Shown here piece after piece: positions 18,446-29,035 of a stretch of DNA of 64,000 nucleotides. Made by a program: the position numbers and the translations under genes. Within the stretch, counting starts at the first letter, position 1. The number at the start of each line of letters is the position of its first letter. The notes below the pieces were generated by a model. That model was not told the DNA's origin. It saw nothing but the letters and a program-made list of their open reading frames with translations, and searched no databases. This DNA comes from an uncultured Rubripirellula sp. (GTDB taxonomy: Bacteria > Planctomycetota > Planctomycetia > Pirellulales > Pirellulaceae), in contig CALIBL010000019.1 in NCBI GenBank assembly GCA_938045805.1, forward strand, positions 1 to 64,000, read 5' to 3'.

Positions 18446-19432
18446 ATGAGTGGTCCCGTTCGATACCAGCCTGAGTGGTCGGAGTACGAAAAGTATCGTC
18501 CGTTGATCCTGTTGGGGGCGGGTGCATTATTACTCTTGATTCTGATTTACACGGGCATCTACACCGTTCAGGCCGAGTCACAGGGCGTTGTGCTTCGATT
18601 TGGAAAGTACATCAAAACGGTTGACCCAGGGTTGCGATTTAAAATCCCGTTCGGAGTTGATCAGGTTTCAATTGTTCCCGTACGTCGGCAATTGAAGCAG
18701 GAGTTCGGATTTGCAACGGTTGAAGGTTCAACGAATCCAACGCAATTTTCAACGGAGCAATCGTCTGAACGCAGCATGGTGACCGGCGATCTGAATTCAG
18801 CTACCGTCGAATGGGTCGTTCAGTATCGAGTCAAGGATCCACAGTTCTATCTTTTCAAAGTCCGTGATCCTGGTTTGACGCTGCGAGATCTCTCTGAGTC
18901 GGTGATGCGAACGGTGGTGGGTGACCGGACGGTTGACGAGGTGATCACGATTGGACGTCAGGAAATTGAAGTTGAGGCGCTCGCCAACCTGCAGACGTTG
19001 GTTGATCGCTATGAATTGGGGCTGAGTATCGATCAAGTTCAATTGAAAAACGTGAACCCACCTCTTCCCGTGCAGCCTTCGTTTAACGAGGTGAACCAGG
19101 CACAGCAGGAACGCGAACAACTAGTGAATGTTGCCAACGGTGAATACAACAAAGAGGTTCCTAGGGCACGTGGTGAGGCGGAGCAAAAAATACAAGCCTC
19201 CGAGGGCTATGCGGTTAAACGCATCAACGAAGCAGAGGGGGACATTGCCCGCTTCAATGCTCTTTATACCGAGTATCTCAAGGCACCCGAGGTCACCAAG
19301 CAACGCATCTATATCGAGACGATGCGTGAGGTGCTGCCAAACTTGGGTCGCAAAATCATTATTGATGAGGAGGCGAGTCAAATCCTGCCATTACTGCAAC
19401 TTTCCACTGAGGCAGCGAGGGGTGCCAAATGA
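18446..19432 (+). CDS. hflK: HflK, SPFH-domain partner of FtsH
   Basis: A 328-residue SPFH/Band 7 protein with one N-terminal membrane segment (about residues 26-44, rich in Leu/Ile) followed by VQAESQGVVLRFGKYIKTVDPGL, the typical start of the HflK Band 7 domain. Then come VVQYRVKDPQFYLFKV, and the helical part with NEVNQAQQEREQLVNVA. In E. coli HflK and HflC form a large periplasmic cage around FtsH and modulate its activity; that ftsH is close by supports the same role here. It overlaps hflC by 4 bp (ATGA). Confidence 0.93.
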   Translation: MSGPVRYQPEWSEYEKYRPLILLGAGALLLLILIYTGIYTVQAESQGVVLRFGKYIKTVDPGLRFKIPFGVDQVSIVPVRRQLKQEFGFATVEGSTNPTQFSTEQSSERSMVTGDLNSATVEWVVQYRVKDPQFYLFKVRDPGLTLRDLSESVMRTVVGDRTVDEVITIGRQEIEVEALANLQTLVDRYELGLSIDQVQLKNVNPPLPVQPSFNEVNQAQQEREQLVNVANGEYNKEVPRARGEAEQKIQASEGYAVKRINEAEGDIARFNALYTEYLKAPEVTKQRIYIETMREVLPNLGRKIIIDEEASQILPLLQLSTEAARGAK

Positions 19433-20406
19433 AACGAACCATTCTTCCTTTGATGCCAATCATTATCTTTGTCGTGCTCTTCTTTGCGATCAGTGCGGCT
19501 TATACTGTGGATGAAACTGAGCAGGTCATCATCACTCAGTTTGGTAAGCCTGTTGGTGAACCGATTGTCGATGCCGGATTGCATTTCAAGATCCCGTTTA
19601 TCCAAGAAGTTAATCGTCTTGATAAGCGAATTCTCGATTGGGATGGTCGCCCAAGCGAGATGCCCACCAAAGATAAGACCTACATCGTCGTTGACACATT
19701 CGGTCGATGGCGAATCGACCAGCCGGAGCAATTCTTTCTTCGGCTAAGAGATGAGCGAAGTGCGCAGTCGCGTCTGAACGATATTCTTGGTAGCGAAACG
19801 CGTAACGCAATTGCCAAGCACGAGTTAATCGAGGTGATTCGAACCACCAAAGATCGGGAACCGGTGCAGGATACCGTTATTCCAGATGTGATCGAGGATG
19901 CCAGTTCGGTCGGTTCGATCGGTGTTCTCTACAGCATCACTAAGGGTAAGGCAAAAATCGAAGAGGAGATATTCGAGAAGGCCGCTACAAAACTGGCTGA
20001 TTTTGGTATTGAACTGCTCGACGTGCGTTTCAAACGAATCAATTACAACGAGAGCGTTCAAAAGCGAATTTACGATCGTATGATCAGCGAACGCCAGCAG
20101 ATCGCGGAAAGATTTAGAAGTGAAGGCGCCGGTGAAGCCGCCAAGATCATCGGACGAAAGGAAAAAGATTTGCTCGAGATCGAATCCGAGGCGTACAAGC
20201 GTGTGCAAGAGATTCGGGGCGAAGCCGATGCCACGGCAACCGAGATTTATGCCTCAGCGTACAACCAAACAGAGCAGTCCGTGTCGTTTTATCAGTTCAT
20301 TAAAACGATGGAGACTTACCAGGAGATGTTAGATCGCGACAGCACAATGGTTTTCACGACTCAAAGCGATATCTTCCAATTCCTCAAGCGAATTGAATCC
20401 AATTAG
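19429..20406 (+). CDS. hflC: HflC, SPFH-domain partner of FtsH
   Basis: A 325-residue SPFH/Band 7 protein with an N-terminal membrane segment (LMPIIIFVVLFFAISAAYTV) and TEQVIITQFGKPVGEPIVDAGLHFKIPF split over the start of the domain. Typical HflC features include RFRSEGAGEAAKIIGRKEKD and a conserved C-terminal helix. The ATG overlaps the end of hflK by 4 bp, so translation is probably coupled and the two subunits made together. Confidence 0.94.
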   Translation: MKRTILPLMPIIIFVVLFFAISAAYTVDETEQVIITQFGKPVGEPIVDAGLHFKIPFIQEVNRLDKRILDWDGRPSEMPTKDKTYIVVDTFGRWRIDQPEQFFLRLRDERSAQSRLNDILGSETRNAIAKHELIEVIRTTKDREPVQDTVIPDVIEDASSVGSIGVLYSITKGKAKIEEEIFEKAATKLADFGIELLDVRFKRINYNESVQKRIYDRMISERQQIAERFRSEGAGEAAKIIGRKEKDLLEIESEAYKRVQEIRGEADATATEIYASAYNQTEQSVSFYQFIKTMETYQEMLDRDSTMVFTTQSDIFQFLKRIESN

Positions 20407-20669
20407 GTCTTCTTGCATTTGAGGTCCGCATTGCTGCCTTGCATCGTGTTTCACGCGGTGCGATGGTAGGGATTGCGGAAACTTTTCTCAAAAAATCAAT
20501 TCTTTCGGTTCTCTTTGCCGATACTTCTCACGGTGCGCCAGCGATGCGCTGGTGCGATCTGTCTGGCGGCGAAGATCTCAGATGAGCGTCCCTCTCGATG
20601 GGCGATTTGTCTGATCGGATCTTCATGTGATTTGGCCACTTGTACACTGTGATCCGGAAATCGCTGTCG

Positions 20670-23219
20670 ATGCTACAACACCACGATCGCGATCGAGATG
20701 CCGCGAACGATGGTGAACGGATCAGGCTGTTGGTGTCCGGATGTCTGCTGCTCATTTCGATTGCCGGTTGTTCGAGACCCTGGTATCGCAAACAAGCTGA
20801 CCGAGAAGCGTACGCTCTCATTCAGGAGAAGGGTGGTTATCTCGATCAGGCCACGATTTATCCTGGCCCTAACTCTAGGTTGGCTGATCCGAATTCGGTT
20901 GATGAGCCTCCGATGCCACCCGATGATCCCACCTCGCATCGATTGATGCACTGGGTTGATGGAAAGGAGGGGAGCGACCTTTGGCATCAGTATGGTCAGT
21001 TGAACACGGTGGAGTCGGTAGCGTGGGAAGAATCGCTCCCTCGGAACAGCGATGGCGAAGTCGCGTTGGACCTTCGCGGGGCGATCTCTGTCGGACGGTT
21101 GAATTCTCGCGAGTATCAGCGCCAATTGGAGACACTCTATTTATCTGCTTTAGAGGTTTCTCGCGAACGATTTCAATTTGATTACCAGTGGTTTGCTGAC
21201 GGCGTGCTGGATCAAAACTATCGAGGTACAGGTCTTGGCGGACGAAGCGAGACAGGATTGGACAGTCAAGTTTTCTTCCGCAAGACGCAGGCAGCTGGTG
21301 GTGAATTGGTGGTGGGCTTGGCGAATTCACTGCTATGGGATGTGTGGGGTTCCGGTAGCGAAACATTTGGATCGACACTTGATTTTGCATTACGTCAACC
21401 GCTGTTGCGTCTGGGTGGGCGGGCTCGTGTGCTCGAGCAATTGACCCAGAGTGAACGTGATCTACTGGCGAACGTGCGTCAAATGCAGCAGTATCGACAA
21501 GGCTTCTATGTTCGTCTTGCGACCGGTCGCACAAATGGAAGCGGTCCTTCAACCGGATCGAGAATTGGACAATCTGGGTTGGGGGTGATCGCAGGGTTCC
21601 CAAGTGGGCGCAATGGTGCACCTTCGGCCGGTGGCTATCTTGGCTTACTTCAAGATCAACAAGAGATACGCAACCAAGAGGCAAATGTCGTTGCACTGCG
21701 TGATAGTGCAGCGCAGTTGGAAGCTGCTTTTGACGCCAATCGAATTAGTAGTCGCTTGCAGGTCGACCAAGCGTTGCAGGCCCTGCTGAATGCACAAAGT
21801 AGTTTATTGGCTTCGCGGGCGTCCTATGATAGTCGCGTCGATGCGTACAAGATTTCCCTCGGTCTGCCGCCTGATCTGTCGGTGGAAATCAATGACCCCC
21901 TACTGGATCGTTTTATCCTCATTGACGGCAGTTTGACTGATTTGCAGGATGAAGCTGCTGCTGCATTGTTGCGGATTCGGCGTGGGCGAACTCAACCGAA
22001 TGTTGAGACGATGCGGGATCAGTTACTCGCGCTCAAGAACTTAGATGTAAAGGTTGATACGCAATTGGCGCTCGCCGGACGGAGTCTTGCGAATCTGATC
22101 GATCGTATTCCCGATCGGATGCAACAGTTGGATCTGGTCGCGCAACAAGTAACCGATCTCGATGCCGATGTTGATCCAAGGGTGTATGATTCCGAGCAGT
22201 TCACCAATCGTGTTGAGTTTCTCAAAGAGCGTGTACCTCAGATTCAAAGCGAATTTCTTGAAGCTCGTCAGGCGTCAAACGATTTACTTGAGGCATTAGA
22301 CAAAAATGATCTTGGTCAATCACACACCAGCCTAGTGGACTTAACGACGCGTTTATCAGACTTGTTGCTCGAATTGTCGTTGGTTCACGCTGAGGTCAAA
22401 TTACAGGGCATCTCTCTCTTGCCAATCAATTTAGAGCCAAAGCAAGCTCTGGAGATTGCTCGCGTTAACCGTCTCGATTGGATGAACGCGAGGTCGAATC
22501 TTGTTGATTCATGGCGTAGGATCGAGGTTGTCGCCAATGACTTAAAGAGTGATCTGGATGTCGTCGTCACGGGGGATCTGGGGACGAAGCCAAATAATCC
22601 CGTTGGATTCGACACGGATTATTCCCGAGTCCGAATGGGGTTGCAGTTGGATACGCCAACCACCCGCTTGATCGAACGTAATCGTTATCGCACGGCGTTG
22701 ATCAGTTATCAGCAAGCTCGGCGGGATTACATGCTTTTCGAGGACCAAGTCGAACAGAGTCTTCGCAATACGCTTCGAATTGTGAAGCTCAGTCAGATCA
22801 ACCTTGAGGTTCGACGAGCAGCTGTTCGAGTGGCGATCGCACAGGTTGATATTGCGCGTTTGAGACTTAATCCACCAGTGCGTCCGAATCAGCCCACGCG
22901 AACTTCGCCAACCGCGGCACGCGACCTTGTGTCTGCGTTAACCGATCTTTTGAACGCCCAAAACGATTTGCTCAATGTTTGGGTTAGCTACGAGGTTTTG
23001 CGTGTACTGATCGAGTTTGAGATGGGTACCATGGAAATCGACGAGCAAGGCATTTGGCTCGATCCAGCATCACAGGGCCGTGGGTACCAAGAAATCATTC
23101 CACCTGCGGTGGATTCGAGTTCAGGTCATCAGCAGGGTGTCTCAAGCTCCGAGTTTGTCGCAGAAGTAGATGATGGAGTGAATCGTCTGCTACCCGTATT
23201 GGTTGAGTTCCAAGAGTAG
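20670..23219 (+). CDS. TolC-like outer membrane efflux lipoprotein, oversized
   Basis: An 849-residue outer-membrane efflux protein. The N-terminus has a lipoprotein signal ending ISIAGC, with the lipidated Cys followed by SRPWYRKQADREAY. Heptad-rich helices typical of TolC/OEP repeats appear twice: around NQEANVVALRDSAAQLEAAF and again near the C-terminus (RDLVSALTDLLNAQNDLLNVW). It is nearly twice the length of E. coli TolC, with an extra segment in the middle (about 430-590). It heads a set with a membrane fusion protein and a MacB-type transporter. ATG 20670 is chosen; TTG 20640 is in frame. Confidence 0.85.
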   Translation: MLQHHDRDRDAANDGERIRLLVSGCLLLISIAGCSRPWYRKQADREAYALIQEKGGYLDQATIYPGPNSRLADPNSVDEPPMPPDDPTSHRLMHWVDGKEGSDLWHQYGQLNTVESVAWEESLPRNSDGEVALDLRGAISVGRLNSREYQRQLETLYLSALEVSRERFQFDYQWFADGVLDQNYRGTGLGGRSETGLDSQVFFRKTQAAGGELVVGLANSLLWDVWGSGSETFGSTLDFALRQPLLRLGGRARVLEQLTQSERDLLANVRQMQQYRQGFYVRLATGRTNGSGPSTGSRIGQSGLGVIAGFPSGRNGAPSAGGYLGLLQDQQEIRNQEANVVALRDSAAQLEAAFDANRISSRLQVDQALQALLNAQSSLLASRASYDSRVDAYKISLGLPPDLSVEINDPLLDRFILIDGSLTDLQDEAAAALLRIRRGRTQPNVETMRDQLLALKNLDVKVDTQLALAGRSLANLIDRIPDRMQQLDLVAQQVTDLDADVDPRVYDSEQFTNRVEFLKERVPQIQSEFLEARQASNDLLEALDKNDLGQSHTSLVDLTTRLSDLLLELSLVHAEVKLQGISLLPINLEPKQALEIARVNRLDWMNARSNLVDSWRRIEVVANDLKSDLDVVVTGDLGTKPNNPVGFDTDYSRVRMGLQLDTPTTRLIERNRYRTALISYQQARRDYMLFEDQVEQSLRNTLRIVKLSQINLEVRRAAVRVAIAQVDIARLRLNPPVRPNQPTRTSPTAARDLVSALTDLLNAQNDLLNVWVSYEVLRVLIEFEMGTMEIDEQGIWLDPASQGRGYQEIIPPAVDSSSGHQQGVSSSEFVAEVDDGVNRLLPVLVEFQE

Positions 23220-23671
23220 ATCGCTCTTGCTGTTGATCGCGGACAAGGGAAGTGACGCTTCGAATAGGTCGATTTTTCAGCTGCTTTCACGTAACGCGCT
23301 AAGTGGATTTCGGCTTTCAAAGCGTGGTTAAACCAAATCTACCCCGATTTTTCCGCTTTTTGTGCAACCCCTCGACGTTGGGATATCGTCGTGGTTTGCG
23401 CTCGGCTATGGAAATGATTGCCTGCTGAGCTATACTGTATTGACTTGGTTGTGAGGAACTTCAGCCGTTGCAAGGATTGTGACTGGAAAGCCGATTGCAA
23501 CCAAGTCCCGCCCTAGTTCCCGCCTAAGAAGTGCCGGCAAAGCAACCATTGATGCGATGGTCACAGAACTTCATTGCATCCGTCACGGTTTTAGTTTGGT
23601 GCTCGATATCGCCCGCCGCATGATGAAAATGCCTGCGATTTCGCCTTCGCTACCCCGTTCACGAGTGCTAG
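23220..23671. other. Long gap between the efflux outer membrane gene and the fusion protein gene
   Basis: A 452-bp gap within an otherwise compact transporter set. A TATACT hexamer at about 23430 resembles a -10 box but lacks a good -35, so a second promoter is possible but unproven. A 100-codon frame at 23479-23781 overlaps the next gene and does not look like a protein. Confidence 0.35.
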
Positions 23672-25111
23672 ATGCAAAATCGACGCAAACGACCTGGGTT
23701 TTTTCAATCCACACTGGTTTTCTGCATCACCGCGAGTATCGCGGCTGTGCTGTTGATGCGTTTTACCAGGGCCCCCGATGAGACGACGGCTAGTTTCTTC
23801 GGAGACGATATTGAGCTTGATATCCTGACGACGACGGCTCAGGTTGCAGCTTTTGAACACGTCGTGGTGGAACGCGGAGAGTTGCACAGTTCAAGCAACG
23901 TTGAAGTTCGCTGTCTCGTCAAAGGTCGCAGCAGCAGCAGCGCAATTAATATTTTGGAGATTGTCCCTGAAGGCACTTGGGTCGAAGAGGGAGATTTTCT
24001 CGTCAAGCTGGATGATGCAGCTCTTCAGAAACAACTGGTGCAACAACAAATCATCTGTAGTAACAGCGAATCGGAAGCCATTGAAGCAGAGGCGGATTTG
24101 GAATCTGCACGGTTGGCCCTCCATGAGTACGCGGAGGGAACCTACATCGAAGATTTGGCAAAACAGCAGAGCGAAGTTTTTGTTGCAGAAGAGAATTTGC
24201 GTCGAGCAGAAGAGTATTTGCAGTACAGCAACCGACTTGCTGAACGCGGGTACATCCCTGATGCCCAATTGGATGCGGATCAGTTTGCTCTAGAAAAGGC
24301 CAAAAAAGAGCTCGGTGTTGCGAAGACAAAGCTTGAGGTTCTAAGTAAGTTCACCAAAGAAAAAATGCTGACGCAACTTGAGGCTAAAATTCAAACTGCC
24401 GAAGCCAAGTTGCGTTCGCGACAGAAGACATTGGAGCTTGAAAACAAAGAGCTTGTTGAGATCGAGGAGCAGATTGCGTTGTGTCGCATCACAGCCCCGG
24501 TTCAAGGGCAAGTTGTCTACGAGCAGAATCGAAGAAGCACAAGCACTGCCATTCTTATCGAGGAGGGAGCGCCGGTTCGTGAGCGTCAAGTGATCATCAA
24601 CCTTCCTGATCCCAAGAAGATGAAGGTCATCGCCAAGGTACACGAATCTAGGATTGGATTCATCACGAAGGGTCAGGTCGCCGAGTTGCGACTCGATTCG
24701 CTTCCCGATGTCCCGCTGACTGGGAAAGTTGTGGAGGTCAGCGAGTATCCGTTGCCACCAATCAGCGTGTACATGTCGCATGTGAAAGAGTACGAGGTTT
24801 CGATTCAGATCGATAATCCACCGCTCGATTTGAGACCCGGTATGACCGCTGAAGCGAAGATTTTGGTGGATCGAATGGATGATGTTTTGCAGTTGCCAAT
24901 CGAAGCCATTCAGGAACGTGGCGAGAAATTCTACTGTGCGATTCCCTTGAAGAATGGTTCAATTGAAACGCGTGAACTGAGGGTTGGCAAAGCCAATGAA
25001 ACAAGTCTCATTGTAGAGTCGGGTTTGGAAGTCGGAGAGGAAGTGGTACTCAATATTAGCGATGAGGGGATCCTTGAACGGATGGATTTCCCCGAAATCT
25101 CAACGTTGTAA
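23672..25111 (+). CDS. Membrane fusion protein (HlyD/MacA-like) of an efflux system
   Basis: A 479-residue periplasmic adaptor. A membrane anchor near the N-terminus (about 12-30) is followed by a first barrel/lipoyl half (VVERGELHSSSNVEVRC), a long coiled coil (about 110-265, with repeated Glu/Ala/Leu heptads), the second lipoyl half (CRITAPVQGQVVYEQ) and a beta-barrel with DLRPGMTAEAKILVDR. It should link the MacB-type transporter encoded 27 bp downstream to the TolC-like protein upstream. The substrate is unknown. Confidence 0.9.
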   Translation: MQNRRKRPGFFQSTLVFCITASIAAVLLMRFTRAPDETTASFFGDDIELDILTTTAQVAAFEHVVVERGELHSSSNVEVRCLVKGRSSSSAINILEIVPEGTWVEEGDFLVKLDDAALQKQLVQQQIICSNSESEAIEAEADLESARLALHEYAEGTYIEDLAKQQSEVFVAEENLRRAEEYLQYSNRLAERGYIPDAQLDADQFALEKAKKELGVAKTKLEVLSKFTKEKMLTQLEAKIQTAEAKLRSRQKTLELENKELVEIEEQIALCRITAPVQGQVVYEQNRRSTSTAILIEEGAPVRERQVIINLPDPKKMKVIAKVHESRIGFITKGQVAELRLDSLPDVPLTGKVVEVSEYPLPPISVYMSHVKEYEVSIQIDNPPLDLRPGMTAEAKILVDRMDDVLQLPIEAIQERGEKFYCAIPLKNGSIETRELRVGKANETSLIVESGLEVGEEVVLNISDEGILERMDFPEISTL

Positions 25112-25138
25112 ATCGACTTCACAAACGACAGGCCCTCG

Positions 25139-27226
25139 ATGACGACTTCTGTGAGCCAAGATGCCACCGACGCCGAAATTGCGTTGAAAGTGCGCGGGCT
25201 GTGCAAAGACTATCAACTTGGCTCGCAGTCGGTTCGCGTTCTAAAGGGGATTGATCTCGATGTTCCCCGCGGTGATTACGTCGCCATCATGGGGCCAAGT
25301 GGTTCGGGTAAAAGTACGTTCTTGAATCTTCTCGGTGGACTGGACTCCCCCACTTCTGGCGAATACTTCATCGGCGATCGCGATGTTGCGAAACTAACGG
25401 ATAATGAATTATCGGCGATACGTGCCGAGAGAATTGGTTTTGTCTTTCAGGCGTATAACCTTTTACCGCAACTGGATGTGATCGAAAACGTTGAAGTGCC
25501 ACTTGCCTACAACGGCGGGATGACCCTTAGCGATCGCGATCGAACCGTGAAGCTCACGGACCTTGTGGGACTTCGGGGGCGAACCGAGCATCGACCCACT
25601 GAACTTTCGGGAGGTCAGCAGCAGCGAGCCGGTATCGCGAGAAGTCTGATTAACCAGCCGGAGTTTATTCTTGCCGACGAAGCAACCGGAAATCTTGATA
25701 CCGTAACGACCGAAGAGATCTTGGACCTTTTCGATGAACTGAATCAACAGGGAGTGACCATTGTGATGGTCACTCACGAAGAAGAAGTCGCTCAGCGCGC
25801 TCGACGAATTGTCAGGTTGCGTGACGGGCAAATCGAGAGTGACCAGCGCAGCAAGGAGCCAAGCCGTGAGAATCCTGCAAATTCATTGCAGGCTCGCAAA
25901 GGAACGCCATCACGTCTTCGATTGAGATTGCGCGATGTCCGAGTTGGTATGAAAACGTTGTTGATGCATCCGCTTCGTTCAATGCTTACCATTCTCGGTA
26001 TTTTCATTGGCGTTGCGAGTGTCATCTGGCTGTTGGCGATTAGCGAGGGGATTGCAGATAAAGCCAATTCGCAGATTGAAGAGTTGGGAGCAAAAAATAT
26101 CATCGTGATGACCTCCCGACCATCCACGGAAGAGTCGGGTGGGCAACGAGTTTATTTTTACGGACTGACCGAGGAAGATTGTTGGCTTCTTGAGAAGAAT
26201 GTTCCCAGTGTTGATTTGGTGATTCCTTTTTATCGCAACACAGGCCGACAGTTTCGCTACGCCGATCGAGTCACGATTGGAGAGATCAATGCTTGCACAC
26301 CAGAGTATCGTGATCTTTATTCTTTGAAGTTGCGGCAGGGGCGTTTCTTGCATCAACGAGATATCGATACCGCGGATAATGTCTGCGTGCTCGCAGCCGA
26401 AGTTGCAGATACCTTGTTTAAACACGAGGATCCGATTGGTAAATCGATCCATGTCGTGGATGACTTCTTTCGCGTCGTTGGTGTCGTGGAAGCACGCGAG
26501 GAGTTAGACAGTGTGGAGGACACGAGTCGAAGTCAGGATTTTTCCGATAACGTCTATCTGCCGCTTGAGACCTATTGGCGTCGTTTCGGTGAAGCCTATT
26601 CCGTGGGTAACAACGGCGGGCGAGCACTCTCGCAAATCACACTTCGGCTCAAGAACCAAGAGGACGCGGTGGCAACCGGACAGGCCGTTGAGCAAGCGTT
26701 GTCGAGGAGCCATCTGTTCACCGACTACAAGATCGGAGTGCCGCTGAAACTGCTTGAACAAGCCCGTAATACTCGGATGATGTTCGTCGCAATGATGGGT
26801 TTGCTGGCTGGTATTTCGCTATTGGTTGGTGGTATTGGGATCATGAATATCATGCTTGCGACAGTCACCGAACGGACACGGGAAATCGGAATTCGTCGCG
26901 CGTTGGGGGCGCGGCGAATCGATATCACTCGTCAGTTCCTGATTGAAACCGTCTTGTTGAGTGTGACCGGTGGCATCACGGGGATTCTGGCCGGTTTGAC
27001 ATGCAACCGCGTTTTGGAGTGGTTCCGTTGGGGACTTGAAACGGGTTTCCCCGAGATCATGGAGTCCCTTCCGGAAACGGTTCAGACCATGGAGCCGATT
27101 ATTATTCCTTGGTCGATCCCATTAGCCTTTGGTATTTCGGTTGCAGTTGGCGTGCTCTTTGGACTTTATCCTGCCCGACGTGCAGCGGTGATGAGCCCCA
27201 TTGACGCTCTCAGGCATGCTGGTTGA
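25139..27226 (+). CDS. macB: MacB-type ABC transporter, ATPase fused to FtsX-like permease
   Basis: A 695-residue fusion. The ABC domain (1-225) has Walker A G52-PSGSGKST60, the signature LSGGQQQRAGIAR and Walker B FILADEATGNLD. A linker leads to the first membrane helix (SMLTILGIFIGVASVIWLL), a large periplasmic MacB-PCD domain (about 300-550), and three C-terminal helices with GIGIMNIMLATVTERTREIG, the FtsX hallmark. Such mechanotransmission transporters export peptides, macrolides or lipoproteins from the periplasm; the substrate here is unknown. Confidence 0.93.
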   Translation: MTTSVSQDATDAEIALKVRGLCKDYQLGSQSVRVLKGIDLDVPRGDYVAIMGPSGSGKSTFLNLLGGLDSPTSGEYFIGDRDVAKLTDNELSAIRAERIGFVFQAYNLLPQLDVIENVEVPLAYNGGMTLSDRDRTVKLTDLVGLRGRTEHRPTELSGGQQQRAGIARSLINQPEFILADEATGNLDTVTTEEILDLFDELNQQGVTIVMVTHEEEVAQRARRIVRLRDGQIESDQRSKEPSRENPANSLQARKGTPSRLRLRLRDVRVGMKTLLMHPLRSMLTILGIFIGVASVIWLLAISEGIADKANSQIEELGAKNIIVMTSRPSTEESGGQRVYFYGLTEEDCWLLEKNVPSVDLVIPFYRNTGRQFRYADRVTIGEINACTPEYRDLYSLKLRQGRFLHQRDIDTADNVCVLAAEVADTLFKHEDPIGKSIHVVDDFFRVVGVVEAREELDSVEDTSRSQDFSDNVYLPLETYWRRFGEAYSVGNNGGRALSQITLRLKNQEDAVATGQAVEQALSRSHLFTDYKIGVPLKLLEQARNTRMMFVAMMGLLAGISLLVGGIGIMNIMLATVTERTREIGIRRALGARRIDITRQFLIETVLLSVTGGITGILAGLTCNRVLEWFRWGLETGFPEIMESLPETVQTMEPIIIPWSIPLAFGISVAVGVLFGLYPARRAAVMSPIDALRHAG

Positions 27227-27301
27227 GAGCGTGCCGAGGCGTTTCTGGTCCGAACGAATGTCGACCCGCCGAGTGAATTTGCCGAGTTATTGGTTGCTCG
27301 A

Positions 27302-28765
27302 TCAATCTGTCGTTGTGAATGGCGATGCAGGTAGGCCCTCACGGTTGTACAGATTCACTCGCGGATTGGAGTCGTAGGCGAAGCGAACGTTCTTCGGGTT
27401 AGCGACCGCCTTGCTGCTGACCACGACCGTGTTCCCATCGATCTTAGCATCGGCCCAGTGCCAGTTTCCCTCGGCATCTTGAATCGAGAATTCGGTTAGC
27501 TCCGTATCGGCTAGTTCCTCAACGGGGCCCATGTAATGCTCTCCGCCTTTATCAGCAACCATGAGCCCACCTTTTCCAACGTGGGCAAAGGTGATGCGAA
27601 TTTTGTTTCCCTCGATTTTATGACTATCATAGAGTGGTCCAGTTGGGGCGACATCTTGAAGTCCGTAGTTTTTCACTAATGCAAGTTGCGCGAGTCGCTT
27701 TCCAACGTCTTGCTTATTCTTGGGGTGGATGTCTTTTTCTGCCCCGATGTCGATAATTACAGCCATTCCCGTATTGGCAACTCGCAGTGCGCGTCTTTGG
27801 CCTTCACGAACCGGACCCCATCCGCCACCTGCCGGTTGACCGGTGTGGCCTCGTCCAAAGTCTGCCAGTTGAACCCAGTAGAAGGAGAGAGCATCGTTTT
27901 GAAAAACCGATCGCCAACCTTTGACGAGTGCTTCTTTTAGGTAGTTGTAACGAAGGCCATCACCGGCGTTGGATTCACCTTGGTACCAGATTGCACCTTT
28001 GACGCTGTACGGAGCGAGTCCCGCGACCATGCCGTTGTAGATCTGTGTTGCACCACCCTTGTATTTCCCCGCGTCTAAGTCTTTCACATAGTCCGCAAGA
28101 TTTGGAACCTGTTTGAATCCAATCGGTGGCGTGAAAGGTTCAATTCTTTGGCCACCCCAGTTTGCACCAATCAGACCGATTGGAATGTTTAGCTCTTCCT
28201 GAAGTTCTCTTCCAAAGAAGTAACCGACCGCGCTGAATCCGCCGATGGTTTCTGGACTGCAAATCTTCCACTCTGACTCCTGCGCATCCTCTTGCGGTTC
28301 ATTCTGCTTAACATGTTTTGGCACATCAAAGAAACGAATCATCGGGTGATTCGCATTGGCGATTTCTTGCTGTGGATTTGCGGCCTGCGAGACTCTCCAT
28401 TCCATGTTGGATTGACCGGAGCAAATCCAGACTTCGCCGATCATCACGTCTTTGAATTCAATTTTTTCTTCGCCACTATGCACCCAGAGTCCGTAGGGTT
28501 TACCGTCAGCTTGCTTTGACGCTAGTTCGGCGATCCATTTTCCGTTTTCATCCGCTTGAACTGCAAATGCAGTTGAGTTTTGACCGTTTGTCAGACCAAC
28601 CGTTACCGAAGTGCTAGGATCTGCCCAGCCCCAAACACGAATGGGTTGATTTTGCTGCAGAACCATATGATCGCTAAAGAGGTTTGAAACCCGTAGTTCG
28701 GCACTGAGTTGTTGATTGAGGAGTGCCGCAAAAACAATGCAGATTGGGAGATGTTTTTTGAACAT
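27302..28765 (-). CDS. Secreted sialate O-acetylesterase family protein
   Basis: A 487-residue SGNH-type esterase with a signal peptide (about 1-22, ending QLSA). The nucleophile block is EVWICSGQSNMEW (Ser119), and IWYQGESNAG downstream is the second conserved block; the catalytic His should be near AEKDIHPKNKQD. It is likely to remove acetyl groups from complex glycans, including plant or algal polysaccharides, which suits planctomycetes that feed on polysaccharides. Catalytic specificity cannot be told. It converges on macB. Confidence 0.9.
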   Translation of the reverse strand: MFKKHLPICIVFAALLNQQLSAELRVSNLFSDHMVLQQNQPIRVWGWADPSTSVTVGLTNGQNSTAFAVQADENGKWIAELASKQADGKPYGLWVHSGEEKIEFKDVMIGEVWICSGQSNMEWRVSQAANPQQEIANANHPMIRFFDVPKHVKQNEPQEDAQESEWKICSPETIGGFSAVGYFFGRELQEELNIPIGLIGANWGGQRIEPFTPPIGFKQVPNLADYVKDLDAGKYKGGATQIYNGMVAGLAPYSVKGAIWYQGESNAGDGLRYNYLKEALVKGWRSVFQNDALSFYWVQLADFGRGHTGQPAGGGWGPVREGQRRALRVANTGMAVIIDIGAEKDIHPKNKQDVGKRLAQLALVKNYGLQDVAPTGPLYDSHKIEGNKIRITFAHVGKGGLMVADKGGEHYMGPVEELADTELTEFSIQDAEGNWHWADAKIDGNTVVVSSKAVANPKNVRFAYDSNPRVNLYNREGLPASPFTTTD

Positions 28766-29035
28766 GGAGTAAAAAAGTTAGTGTGTGGAGGTAACTTGGA
28801 AGCAGCGAGAGAACAAGTGTCCTTCCCTGATCTGGTGCAACTGGGTGTACCTTGTTGGGTTGGTACAGCTAGGCGCGCCTGTTGAAGAGCAAAGCGTATC
28901 ATGCACAGCCTAAAAATGCGAACTTTGAAAGCCACAACCACCTATCCATCAAGGATTACATCCATTGAGGATTCTGATTGCAGCTTCATGTGGTGTTATG
29001 AGCTAGAGGCTGCGCGAGTAAGATCTGGAGGCGGT

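Noticed and set aside
23479..23781. 100-codon frame between the efflux genes
   Set aside because: It runs into the membrane fusion protein gene in another phase and looks random.
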